Positions 44,633 to 56,700 of a stretch of 64,000 nucleotides of DNA are shown one piece after another (position 1 is the stretch's first letter; each line of letters begins with the position of its first letter). Position numbers and translations under genes: made by a program. The notes under the pieces were generated by a model that saw nothing but the letters and a program-made list of their open reading frames with translations, was not told the DNA's origin and searched no databases. Source of the stretch: Trichaptum fuscoviolaceum (Eukaryota; Basidiomycota; Agaricomycetes; Hymenochaetales; Trichaptaceae); the NCBI GenBank assembly GCA_910574455.1, contig CAJSYZ010000009.1, positions 682,001 to 746,000 on the forward strand, in the 5' to 3' direction.

Positions 44633-46135
44633 TACTTCCAAAGCATGGCTCTTTTGCCTCATCAGATGAGAATGACAGTAAGTTCTGAAGTGCGCGCAGC
44701 TGAATGTGAGACCAAGTTTAACCCGAGAAGCGAATCACAGGATAGCGCGGGAACTAGCACGCAAGAGAACTCTGCGGTGGAAAATGGTGTCGAGACTTAT
44801 GAGCCGGGGTATATTGTAGAGCTTCATTGATTAGATTCATTGATGAAATGACTGAGCACCGTCCACCGAATTAAAGGAGTAAGGCCGAGAGTGTCGGAGC
44901 TTCAACTTGAAGTTGATCATGCCCGGGCCGGACCCAGCACCTCTCAGAGTCATATACGACCTCGCCCGATTATTTAGCAGGCTTGAATACTTCTAAACCG
45001 CCCGGAACCTGGCTGGTAAAGTTGCGGCAGTGGCAATGTACGCAGAACTGTCGTCAATGACCGTCAGATACCGGTACGTGCAAGTCAATTCACGTCGGTT
45101 CTGACCATCCTTTTGAATTGTCCTTTCAGGCAGACAACGGAAGCAAAGGACAGCGACACTCGAGCCAGAATTCAGCTAGGACGGCGCCTTCTTCGAAATC
45201 ATGCTTCTGTATGAACAACTAATGCATCGGTCGATTTCGCGTAAAGAGGCCAGAGAAAGAGGGAGGAGACGACCAGCAAAGCGCACGACTGGAGGTATCG
45301 GAGAAGAGGTGGTTGACTAACATGGATGATCGTACGTTCAAGATCGACATGATTGCTCTCCTCATCCTCATCAATATTCCAGCTAGATCAAAAGTCTTCC
45401 ACCACGCATTGCAGTATTTGAACTGAGTGGATTGCTGCCTAGCTAACCGGATAGCTATGGACATCGGATATCTAAGGGAATAAGAAGCTAGTAAGTTCCT
45501 GGAAACATATTTGTGATCCGCAATCTTCATTGACACTTCATCTGCCGACCTAGTTAAATTGACTTTTAAACGTTCAGATCGGAAGGAGGCCGATAACGCC
45601 AATCATGTCCGCGATCTGCTTCTCCCCGTGGCTTTGGATTGGACTTTCGAGTGTTTTCGCTGCCTTCTCCCGGAACAACGTCAGGGAGGCGGGCATGATC
45701 CTGAAGGCAATGAGGAGACTGTGGGTTAACCTGAGACACAGAACATGGTATGTTCTCGACCTTTGTCCGAGTGTACTGCGCGATTCTCATCAACATTTCA
45801 TTAAGTAGGTGAAGACCTTTATTCCCTATCAATATATCCAATCTTGGCACTAGGATGCAAGACCTGCTCACAAACCTAAAGTCCCGAGATGCGCTCGTTT
45901 GGCAATCTCTTCAACGACGGTGCAAAGGTTTCGACATCAAAGACTGTTTGGATAGAAGCCCCCATGGGCCGGAGGCTCTCAATGAATCCACTGAGTCCTC
46001 TAGTAACCCCATATCCTTCAGCGATAGCAGACGTGTGTGCACTGGATCCTTCGAGAGGTCTAGAAATCACCCATTCAACCCATTCAACTACTCCAACGAA
46101 TACGCGATGAACGGGCGCTGCGCGACTCAAGACTA
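44633..46135 (+). repeat. Duplicated upstream module, copy 4 (right part) and diverged sequence
   Basis: 44640-44980 matches 36935-37260 (catggc..., cgcgca.ctgaatgtgagacca). This copy is not followed by a recognisable four-TM gene. From about 45000 to 46135 the sequence diverges; open frames on both strands at 45220-45870 are not supported by any motif. Confidence 0.5.
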
Positions 46136-46735
46136 AGGTTTCGGTCCTTGACCGCCTTCTTGCGCACGACAGGCGGCGGCTTGGCCATCGATGCGTCGCT
46201 GGCGGGCGGGCTTCAAGCACCTCTACGCACGGCTCGAGGCGCTTCGTGTTCACAAAGAAACGCATTGTGCTTCAGCCACGGACTTGATCGAACGACATTC
46301 ACGACAATCTGGAGGCTGAGAAAGCTGTAATGGCAATGCTCGTATTGAAAATGAGCAAATCGTTTAGTACGTGACGACTCAACTAACTTCGTGTCCAATC
46401 CACCAATTCGAGTCGTCCACAAGCCATACAGTACGCCCTTCCCTGTCGTCCCTCCCGACTCTCTACTTCCAGAACACGGCTCCCATCCTGTATGGCATGA
46501 AAAAAAGACAGCTAGTGAGTACCGTACAGAGCTGGATGTGAGACCAGGTTGGACCGGAGAACCATGTCGTCGTCCAGTACGCGTGTCGGAGTCGGAGCTT
46601 CAAGTCGACGCGGGCACGTTTTCTCCTCACCCGACCCTACATATCACTTGCTCTCTGCTAACCCCTCTTGTCGTTTTCTGCTCAGGATATCGAGTTCGTG
46701 CTGTTCTTGTCAGAGTGGTGCATTACCCAGAAGAT
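46136..46735 (+). repeat. Duplicated upstream module, copy 5 (in front of gene C)
   Basis: Shorter copy: the gaaacgcattgtgcttcagc block near 46257, the ccctcccgactct block near 46450, then directly the CT-rich leader and the ATG of gene C. The middle part present in copies 1 and 3 is missing. Confidence 0.65.
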
Positions 46736-49377
46736 ATGTGTGCAACGGATGCGCTTGGCCAGGAGCGCCTGAGCTTAGAAGATATAGAATTCCTCAAGAC
46801 CCTTCGACGCACATTCGAAAGTATGTCGATGGGCAAACGTTCGAGGGTAGAGGGTGAGATGGTTATTCAATTCCCCTCAGAGTTAGTGGATGGCGGATGA
46901 CAACGTGTTTCTTAAGGGGCCGCACCGGAAACAGAGTCGGACACAAACAACTCGACTTGGAAATCTGCTTATGATACTTATAAAGTGTGAGTATATTGCA
47001 ATCAGTCATGACCCATATTCCATTCTGAACCCGATTTCCTTTTCTCACATTAGGAAATCGGACGAGCTAATACAAGAGGTCCCTACATCATTAACATCCT
47101 TTTTGCACGGGAGCTCATCATTCACCTGCATCAGATGAATGATCTCCGACAGCTTTTTGTACGACTCGGCGGAGGTCAAACCGTCACAATCATCGAGGTG
47201 TTGGAAGCTTCCCCAACACATATACATGAACTCGACGAAGCTCTTTCAAATGCAGTGGATCTTGGTCCGTACAGCTCAAGCAAGCCCGGATTAGCTCCCG
47301 ATTCGCTAACGGTATCGCGTTCTTTCTTAGGATCGGATGGGTCCGTAGCAGAGGTGATGCGATGCCTGATAAACGTTTGGCTCAAATGCGAAGAATTAGA
47401 GGACGCTCTTTATGCACAAAAACATGCTTTCAATTTTATACATTTACAGCGTCTGAAAGAGGCATGTAAGGTGCGCATATGGTTTGTAAAAGATTTGGGA
47501 ATATTGTAGCTAACAACAATCTTTGCATTAGACGACAGAGAATGAAATCCGTATGTACAAAGTGCTTCGCTATGAGCGTTGAACTACTTAACATCTTTGG
47601 CATAGACTTGCAAGAAGGCGCGAAGGGGAATCTGCCTCTGATTTTCAATGACATCGTCCCAAGACTATCGGAACAGAACTTCCCAGACCTCATTAATGAA
47701 CTCAGGACATTCTCCACAAAAAGTAATGTTATCAAGTGCAGAAACGCCTTGACTCGCAACTCATTATTTACTTCTAGTTCTTCCCTCTTACGTTATTCAG
47801 GAAGAAGAACGCGCAACGACACAATACCTGGCTTTAACGACAATCGCGACTTTCTTCTCTAGTATCACTGCGACTACGCTCCAATTCTCATATCAACAGA
47901 CGTCAAGCGGCTTGAGCAGTGCAGTGAACCTGTTCTGGTTTATTTCGCTTGTCTTCAGCGTCTCCTCCGGCATCAACAGCTTGCTGAGCATGATATGGAG
48001 GAGATCAATCGTGTATGTTCGCAGATATATGTTCGTTCTGAGCTTTAATAACTAATCATCGATAGGTATACCACATTCAAACCGCCGAAGTACATTGTCT
48101 TCTGGTTGACGAAGGCACCTATCGCTTTCCTAGCCATAGCCGCTTTCGCCTTCATCGTCGGACTAAACCTTTTCCCATACTCTTCTGAACAGGTGTGTTT
48201 CTCAGCTTATAGTTCGTAACTTTTATTAACAAGGTAAACAACTAGAATATCTACGTATCATCAGCGACAAATGTGTTTACAGTGCTTCACGTCTTTGGCC
48301 TCCTCTTCGTTACATCCTGGTACCTTGTGAAGTTAAAATGGTCTACGTACTTCGTTCAGTCCGTAAGGAGGTATCTTTTGTGGTAAGTGTTGATTATCTA
48401 TCTGATCGTATATGTAATTCATCTTTACCCTTTACAGGGTTTCTCTTCATGACGATGAAGTTCTTCCAGTGAACGCTACTATCGCTATCATGTCTGGGTG
48501 GCCCGACGATCCTAAGATGCACCCACATCCCTTCGCAAAACTCCTCAGGCACTGCGTGACCGTGTTCAGTTACTTTGAACGTCAAGCAAAGGAAGCCATT
48601 ACACCGATCATTCTCTGGGCCAAGCAATTCATCATACATTCTCTCGTCAAGCTCGTCAAGGACGTGTTCAAACGCACATTGACTACTTTGACGGATGTTC
48701 AGCGACACTTGAAGCAAATAGTCTTCGAGAATTCGAGTTCGATACTCCGGGATCCTGAGCATGGTATTCCTGAAGGAACTAACGATGGGGCGCTTTCGGA
48801 AGGAGTTTCAGAAGTGGATAGAGCTGTGGACAATTATATTAGCTCAATGGATAAGATGTTCGCGGTACAATACCACCAGAATTACTTCAGAACTATGATA
48901 AAGGATTGGAAAAGCGGACTGTATGTAAGCTCATCTCTGCATCATTCATCCAGCGTGACTGACTTCATCACTAGCCATTCCACTGACACGAGGGAGAAAG
49001 GCGAAAAAAACATGCTTTGGGGCTATCCGGCGCTCTATAACCAGTTCGCAGAGGAGGTTTTGCCCGCCATGCGAGCCGTGGACGGACTGAACTCCAGGCC
49101 CGGGCCCTTGCAAGCTGATCAGCATTCACAGGATTCGGATGTGCCTCCTCGACCTGAAGGCTCCGATTCACCCGCTGGCTCTATATATTCACCCGCTTCT
49201 ATTCTCCAGTGTGAAGGTATGGAAGGGCAGGCTGGAGATGTTGGAGTCCGCACCCCAGTAGTTAAGGGATCGGCGCCAGATTCGGGCGGCGGACTCGGAT
49301 GTGTTCTGTCTTCATCTTCGAAGGGAGTTGTGAACACCTTTGGATCAAGACCCGGCGGCGATAAATTCGACCGTTGA
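46736..49377 (+). CDS. Four-TM family protein, copy C
   Basis: ATG 46736 opens MCATDALGQERLSLEDIEFL. Same exon plan as B except that the intron between the second and third exons is absent (46950 region). Recognisable blocks: MNDLRQLFVRLGGGQTVTII (47135 on), ELEDALYAQKHAFNFIHLQR, GNLPLIFNDIVPRLSEQNFP (47620 on), four TM segments between 47830 and 48345, and a tail with SGWPDDPKMHPHPFAKLLRH and MLWGYPALYNQFAEEVLPAM. The last intron (about 48921-48974, GTATGT...CACTAG, branch GTGACTGAC) is 54 bp, so retention also keeps frame. The C-terminus ends early (FGSRPGGDKFDR) relative to B through a frame change. Confidence 0.68.
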
Positions 49378-49900
49378 CCCTATTAGCGCAGACGCGGACG
49401 AAGATATTTGACAAAGCACATCATTTCCTACCTTTAAGTGCGAAGGAAGAGCGAGCTTCCGACGAAGATAACGGCAAGTCATGGGGGAATGAGAGAGCGG
49501 GAGAGGGATATCATATTTTCTGAGCTTCAACTTCAAGTCGAGTTTTCTCTCTTAAGTTATTGAGCTAACGTTGGTCTTAAAAAGACACAATCGGTGTGAT
49601 GAGACATACGCGACTTGGATGGTCGTATAGTTACAGTATGTATTACCCGGCGGCTCAAGTTAGTACCCGGAAACCCGGAACTCAGACATCCGGAGCACCG
49701 GAGACTGCCCAGGCCCGGGCACCGGAGCCTTCGACAGTGCTACTTGTCATAATTTGCAGTACTTCAAAAAAGGGCTTCTGAATAGACAGGATGTCACATT
49801 CAAGGATGGCGGGGCCTGCCGCCGTAGGTCTGAATCTGCTTGACTCAACATCATGATTCAACGTCGATGAGACAAGGTTGCACCTACACACCGTTCCATC
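49378..49900. other. Intergenic, no gene recognised
   Basis: 49378-49520 is the decayed counterpart of the C-terminal exon of copy B. The rest shows no supported feature. Confidence 0.5.
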
Positions 49901-51192
49901 ATGTATCAACTCTTTACGGTGTGAGTACCCATTAAGTCTGCAAGCGTAGCAAGACCTTAAGATCTGTGGAACACAGTGTGGATGTCGACAAAAAGGAAAA
50001 GCACTTTCTCGGCGACTTGTACGAAGGGGAATATCTGCAAAGCATGGGATTGCAGCTCTTGTCACACTTCAACCCGTCGGAATGGAAATCATTGGGCCAG
50101 CTCATGGAGGAACAAGGGTATGTTCAGAGAATCTATCAGGAAAGGAATCCCTCATGAGTACTACATAGAATCAACTATCGCAAAAAAGGCGTTCCGCGTG
50201 GTCTTGGGCAGCTCGAAGTCCCCGAGGACGTGATCTACATGATTTTCCTTCACATCAGAGATGCACGCACCGCGTTCCGTCTGGGTGCGGCTAATACACG
50301 TCTCATGATAATAGGGGAAAGGCGTATCAAACAGCTTATGGGCAACCCAAACTGGTCAGGCGACCGCATCATTTGCCTTCGAACTCCTGATGCCGACGAG
50401 GAGGAAGAGTCGTGGGACGATGGGGAAGAGGATGATGTGAATAGTAGCAATGATGCTGGGATCAAAGACGACAACGGTGAAAGTAAGGACGATGGCGGAG
50501 AGAAGAAGGACAAGGACAATGGAGGTGATGACGAGGGCGATGGGAACAATGACAGGGAAGATGGAACCAAGGACGAGCACGATGGGGATGATGACAGCGG
50601 CGATGAAGATGATGGCAATGACGCCGAGGATGGTGATAACGGCGATGAAGAGAATGAAGACGGCGGCATTGCCCTCCCGGATGGACTGGAGCTGGGCGGC
50701 GACCTCAAGCACTTCACACCTCCTGGGAGGTTTCGATGGGCAGACATACACAGTGGGCTTGTTCGCGACCTCGAACACCACATGCCAGAGCTTCGCATTG
50801 CATCCAGCTTGGCCATTCCCGTCGGACAAGGACGCAGACCGGAAGTCATCTGGAATCTCACCAAGCACGCGTACGTTCGCTCCGACGCCATTCCACCGGT
50901 CGAAGCGCTGCCGGGTGTATTGACAGACTGGTTCGATAGTGGCGATGGGGGAAGTGATAGGGACAACATACTGGGCTGGATCCTGCTTCTGCACATCATG
51001 TGGACGAATGTGCGGTTCGTACCTGGGGACGAGTTTGGTGACGCCTTCCACGGCAAATGGGCAGGAGATCGAATTGAGGCAACCACAAAGGATGTGCTTG
51101 AAACACGTTTGAAGAAAACCGAGGGTGAATGGACAAATGTTAGTGAAGAAGCTATCCAGTTGTTCTTAGATGTATACAATGCACTGTCCTAA
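49901..51192 (+). CDS. F-box-like protein with long acidic tract (399 aa)
   Basis: Model: exon 49901-49920 (MYQLFT), intron with GTGAGT donor to an acceptor at 49949 or 49961 (both keep frame), exon to 50117 (YLQSMGLQLLSHFNP...SLGQLMEEQ), 51-bp intron 50118-50168 (GTATGT...ATAG), exon 50169-51192. The F-box lies at about residues 75-110: LEVPEDVIYMIFLHIRDART and AFRLGAANTRLMIIGERR. An Asp/Glu/Gly-rich acidic tract (50395-50670) follows, then a C-terminal domain (ELRIASSLAIPVGQGRRPEV..., DEFGDAFHGKWAGDRIEA) I do not recognise. A role as an SCF adaptor is inferred from the F-box alone. The first exon is the weakest part. Confidence 0.65.
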
Positions 51193-52335
51193 TCGGCTTG
51201 GATGACGATGGGTCTTTTGTAGATATCTGCATGCTGTGGGTGATAGAAATTTGACCGAAGTAGACAAAATTGCATCTTGAAGGTGATTGCAAGTGCGGGG
51301 CCAAAAGAGAAGTGACAATAATGTTAGGACAATAGCTGCGTTCAGATAGGTCGATCCGGTAGGGGATACTTCGTTTATTCAACCATCGAAGCAGTCGAGC
51401 GAGTTATTATCTGTGGAGATGAGCCCTTTCAAAGGTGTTCCACGTAGGAGGGTAGATTTCATCTGAGAAAATGAAATGGTTAATATACCCTCGCAGTCAA
51501 CAAGCAGTATAATGTATAAGCAAGCTGTTCGGAATATCAGAGGAAGGGAGACAAGCTTCTACTATGTAGTGCCACGAACAAGTTAATGCAGTTTAGACTC
51601 CGAAACTCCGAATCCCCCACTGGCAACTTGAAGGGCAGCCTGAGGCCGAAGCTTTAACTTGAAGCTTCGGAGTTCATCAGGGAAACTACTTTTTGCTTAA
51701 GGCGACTGACGCGTCCTGACGCTGCCTTAAATGGACTGAAGGGTTGCTATGCCTGTCTGAAATCTACTGATATGTTGCTATGCCTGTCTGAAATCAACTG
51801 ATGGCCTGAACACACTGAAATAAGCCAATTTTCAGGACACACTCAGTACGTCAGTACATCAGGAGGTCAGTCAAGCATAAGTAAAGACTAAGTACAAGCA
51901 TGTACAATTCAAATGTCATAGTAAGTACAAATCAGTACACCAGTAATTCAGTACGCCAGTATTGTAGGCTGCGCGCTGCTTTCCTCTCGCCTTCGCTGAT
52001 AAGGATGTTCATGCTTTTCGTTGTTGGCTGAGCGACTCAAGCACATTTGCCTTGTGCGCTTCGAGAATTGTCCGACTTCCGCCCAAGTGGCATATTCTTC
52101 CTGACGCCTGAAACAATTGTCAAACATAAATTCCAGAGTTCTTACTACGGGTTTTCGGAGGACTCGGACATACTATTTTCAATCTGTTCCGAAAGCAATT
52201 TCTCTCTTGTCCGATTGCGCACGTTCTGATCATTTTCCCTCAAGGTCCATGTTCTTGAATTACCCTCCACCTTGAATGGTCCGCCGTAGCCGCTCGTGTC
52301 AATTCTCGTCACCGCAACCTATCGATCTAGCTCTG
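51193..52335. other. Intergenic, no gene recognised
   Basis: Contains a 31-bp tandem duplication (gttgctatgcctgtctgaaa..., 51743-51802) and a zone rich in AGTAC/CAGTAC words (51845-51960). Confidence 0.55.
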
Positions 52336-54842
52336 CTTCTACATCCTTGAGAAGCAGATTGCCTCCGGTGGGAAGTGGGGGTAGATCTCGGTCTGGCAGT
52401 TGTTTGTTCAATAGGGAGTTTTGGTCTGACGCCAGAACGATCGGTATATATCGCAAGTGTTCATACTCCTGGTTTGTTCCTTCTGGATCATCCGAAAAGT
52501 GTTTGAGTAAGGCTTTATACTGTAGCTCGAATGCACTTTAACAAGATGACTTACGGCCGTCAGCGAATCAACAAGTATCCCATCGATATGTAGGCAACAC
52601 TCATTATCTGCAACTTCGCTCACGTCGTAAGGCTTCAGAATAAGCTCTGTGATACGCATCACTACACCTGTTCGGTCGTCCAGCGTATTGGCAAGCCGGA
52701 TTTTCTGCTTCGCGAATGCCTGGATCATCGAAAGTACGTTCTCGGTGGACAACTGGCTGATTTAGGAGGTGGTCGTGAACTTCCCTTGCCCAGCTCGCTC
52801 TCAACTCACATCGTCTTATTCATCAGCGACACAACTCACTTCGATACTGATTGACCAAGGACAGCACCACCGTAGTCCTAGATTTAAGAAAGTAAGACCA
52901 CTACAGGCCGGAACAAATGACTATTCGAGAAGAGCTCACTCGAGTGGTTGATCCATCCCCTCGCACGAACGTACCACAGATCAAGTTCACTGTACCTTTC
53001 GTAATACCGATACCGTATCCGTGAGACAGAACTCTACCTTCACCATCGAGTCCTTGATGCCAACCAGACGGCACGACAGCGCAGCATGTCCGTTCCACAC
53101 GACCTTGCTCGAGGTGAACTTGATAGCGTTGCCGACAATGTTCGTAATGACCTGGCGCAGATGCAGCGAGTCACCGATGAGCTGATCAGAAATGTCTGGG
53201 TAAACATCATATGTGAGGTCGAGGTTGTTTTGCGATGGTCGTACAACGAGAGTCTTGAGGTTACCGAAAACCGTGTGTCTCAGTGAATACCAAACTTGCT
53301 CTATCGTCATCCTGCCTGCTTCGAACGTAGTAATTAATCGAAATATTAGCAACTGAATTCGGAAGCATCGGCGGCGGATTAGCTTACTCTTCGAGATATC
53401 CAAAATATCGACATTAATCAATAGCAGACTCCGAGCCAAACTATGCACCAGCAGAAGACTCTCGCGCTGACTCTTATTCAAATTGCTATCCAGCGTAAAC
53501 TCTTTCATGCCAATGATACCGTTCATAGGGGTCGAATCTCATGAGACGTGTTCGCCAAGAACTCCAACTTGGAGCGACTGGCAAGTTCGGCAGCTTCACG
53601 AGCGGCGGCGTTCTTCTAAATCGACTCGCGCAAGTAGTGCACAATTTAATTGATTTGATGAGTCTCAAAGGATTCCATCTCGCCTGAGCCTTTGACGGTG
53701 ATGAAACACGTGAAGTCGCCGTTTATACTAGTAGCTGCAGTACTGATCTGCGCGAAACCACGCACTTCGGTCGTCAAGTTTCCGGCCATGGTGTCAACAG
53801 CCATTCTATTCGGAGTGCGTTCAGTAAAAACCACACTACACAATTCAGCGGAATGCTAGTGAAATAAACATACGTGATTTTTTGCTGTGACATGAACATT
53901 CTCGATTTCAGCTTGAACACCGAGTTTTTTCGTTCTGACTTCCCGCGCGACTTTGGTCACCCCCGCAGTGAAGAGAGCCAACTGGTCAACCATGCCATTG
54001 ATGGCCAAGTCCAGAATATCACCCTGAACAGACACGCCCACGATCTCCTGCGTCAAGTCGCCACGAGCGACGGTCGTAGTCGCGACAACAATGGTACGCA
54101 CTTGAAAGTTCACCTGCGTCAAAGAAAAGTGAGACAATTCTCTCCAAGACAAAAGCGCAGCATAGGTTGACCGCCCATTTGCTGTACTAGTAGTCACAGT
54201 CTCGAGCTCCATCGCCCCGCGAAGTTGTCCAGATCAATAATTGTCTAACACATTTAGCTTCGGTTAGATCTGTGTTGATATGATATGTTTGAAGAGCAAA
54301 GTATCCGAAATAGACGCATGTGGTTTCGCTGATGAATAAACCAGTATAAGCCTAGTAATATAATAGCAAGAAGAGAAGTCCGTACTTATAGTTCCAGAGG
54401 CTTCAAAGGTTGCGCTTATTCTCTTCCCTCGCATGCCCTCATAGATGTTCGCCACCGTAGTCCGATGCTTGTGAACTAGATGTAGCGCCTAGGTTCACGC
54501 TACCTTCCGGCGACTTGCTAGAGATTGGCCGGGAGATGCTGGCAGCTGTTTCATGGAAAGATGTTCGCCTCGCGTCATCGCGTTTTTCACTATCGGAGGT
54601 GTATCACATTCAACTAGAGGTATGAAGGTGTCTCGCAAGACGGTATGAGGTGGTGTTCCGAGGCCGGGGCCGGGGCCGTCAGCCTGCAATTGACGGACGC
54701 GAGATTTACTACGTTGCAATGGCGGTTTCGGCGCAGGAAACTGATATGTGAAGCGAGGGGCATCCAAGGACACATGCGCAAGGCTGGCGCGGGATCGGTC
54801 GTGTAGTTCATCTGCCCCCTCATCAATAGCGTCCTCTGCCAC
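52336..54842 (-). pseudogene. Group III hybrid histidine kinase pseudogene (Nik1/HAMP-repeat type)
   Basis: Minus strand. N-terminus SRVRQLQADGPGPGLGTPPH (about 54700). HAMP-repeat material: VARGDLTQEIVGVSVQGDIL (54100-53880) and [20 protein letters not shown] (53790-53720). HisKA box KLEFLANTSHEIR (53570-53535) with the phospho-acceptor His present but frame lost right after it in CGACCCCTATG; it resumes as MNGIIGMKEFTLDSNLNKSQ. HATPase pieces: QVITNIVGNAIKFTSSK (53150) and, in another frame, YGIGITKGTVNLI with GDGSTTR. Receiver relic EYEHLRYIPIVLASDQN (52470). Full-length members have about 1,200-1,500 residues, here compressed and broken. These kinases normally feed the HOG osmostress pathway. 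Confidence 0.8.
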
Positions 54843-55658
54843 CTCTTCAATCGTCAGCGGACGGCCCTTGCCCTTCCTTTCCTATAAGGCGGTGTCGACT
54901 CTAGTTGAAGACGAAGGATTGTTACTAATTTTTGATGAAGATCACAACAGTTGGTGATGCAACATGTATCGGCCTATCCTCAGCGGGTGTCGTTCGAAAG
55001 GTAGAAGATGCTCGCTTCAGCGTGCACGTCGGAGCTCCTCTCACTATAACAAGGCCGCCCACCTTCTCCTCTCCAGGTACTAAAGACAAATGTGAGTGAT
55101 AAGATCAAGCAAGAAGCACGTTCTCAGACGTACACTATCGTTTTTTGGTTCATTCGGAAATGTTGAAGTCTAGGCGAGTTCAATACAAGCTTGAGGGTAG
55201 GATAAAACATAACTTGTTCAGGCCAATAAGTGGTCTTATGGAATGGGTGGGGGATGGCGGAGAAGTGCTATAACAAGACTGGAGAACGTACACTGTGTCG
55301 TTGAGGGGACGCAGTGGTAAAAAGTTCAAGTTCAAGTTCAAGTGCAAGTGCAGTCCGAGTCACGGTGGCAACTTGAACTTGAACTCTTCAAGTTCCAATT
55401 TTAGATTTAAAGCTCCACTGGAAGCATCATCATGGCAAGCAATCCGAACAGCAGACAGACACCATTGGCGACATCTTCCAAACCACTTTGATACCTCAGA
55501 CTACGGTGATCATTCGGGAAAAAAAGGCAATTCAATAATAAATTTTAATCATGAATCTCCTGGCAACTTTGAAAGACAAGAGCATGCGCACAACAATTTA
55601 CTCGATAACTCAAGCACATTTGGTCAAACCTGCTACTGGTGGGCCTCAGCCTACTAGA
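54843..55658. other. Intergenic with AAGTTC repeat
   Basis: 55322-55400 contains tandem ttcaag hexamers and their inverse (aacttgaactt), able to fold back. No gene recognised. Confidence 0.6.
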
Positions 55659-56700
55659 TCAAGCCTCGAAGTTCTTGATGTACTTATCCGGTAAGGGTGA
55701 GTGGCTTTGGCTCAGGGCCAAAGCTACAGCAAACGTGCTGTGAACGTCAATAGCTGCATCTAGTATTCCAGTACAGCAGATCATGCAAGTGAGAACTTGA
55801 AGATGGTTGATCTTGAACAACAGAATGATAACTTACACTCTTTTTGTGCCGCTGATAGCTCGTCAGCTGCCCAGTCACTCATTGTGACCTCACTACTCTT
55901 CTTGACGTTCAGCCTCAATACTTCTCCCACTATTTTTTCGAGCTTGACAGTCGGAGTCGGATGCTGGAACCAGAGACGAGGGTTTAAGAGCAGTTGGGAC
56001 CAGGTCGGGTTTTTGGGCCAGACTTCCGGGTAGACAACGCGTGCCCAATCTGTCAGATCGACACAGGAGCGCACAGAGGTGCGAAACTTGCGCTTTATAC
56101 GCACTGCGTCACCTGCCATTTCTTCTGTTAGGCCACCTCGCAGGAGAAAAGATAAGTTATTCATACCGTTGATTCCTGCGGAAATTTTCATGACTGTACC
56201 ATCCCCAAGGAGTTGCGCCAACGTAGGGGGAAGGTCAGTAAGAGTATGCGTCCTGACTAGATAAATGTGGTGTTGAACTGCGAGTTGGATGAGGTCCACG
56301 CGATGATTGGGCCCTTCTCCGCCACTTGCCCACTCGATGTCGATCGAGACAAATCTACTAGCTGGTACCTGTGGCAATGATGCATATATTGCAGTCACTG
56401 CATTGTCCACATCCAAGCCCGTGCGACACTGTATCGGAACTATATTATGGAGCCTATATTGATGTAATTCGGAGAGAGGTGTTGGTGGTACCCCGAGAAG
56501 ATCAAGAAACATTTGCAGTTTCTTGTGTATCTAGCAACAAGTCAGTGTACAGATCTTGATATGAATGAAACAAGTACCTTCGTTTGAGCCCTTGCTGTCC
56601 ACCGTTGAACGAGCTGAAAGCGGAGGACGGTGTGGAGGTGCAGGCGTGCGTAATCAAGGGAGAGGAGGATGAGAAGGATAGTACGAAGATTTGAGAACAT
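55659..56700 (-). CDS. Membrane-anchored 3'-5' exonuclease-like protein (302 aa)
   Basis: Three exons (56700-56578, 56521-55837, 55759-55659) with introns of 56 and 77 bp keep frame exactly. The N-terminus MFSNLRTILLILLSLDYARL is a signal anchor. DEDD-family (WRN/RNase D-like) fold: motif I VSIDIEWASG has both acidic residues; motif III EYAAIDVHSTFAVALALS has the Tyr and Asp. Motif II, where an Asp is expected after Gly, reads INGMNNLSFLL and lacks it. SCVDLTDWARVVYP is the usual segment before the C-terminal helices. It may be a catalytically weakened paralogue; substrate unknown. Confidence 0.75.

Noticed and set aside
45219..45871. Minus-strand ORFs of 127 and 101 residues
   Set aside because: No recognisable motif and no counterpart in other module copies.
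50250..51179. 309-residue minus-strand frame and other antisense frames
   Set aside because: Antisense of the Asp/Glu-rich F-box gene; Ser/Pro composition is the mirror of the acidic tract.
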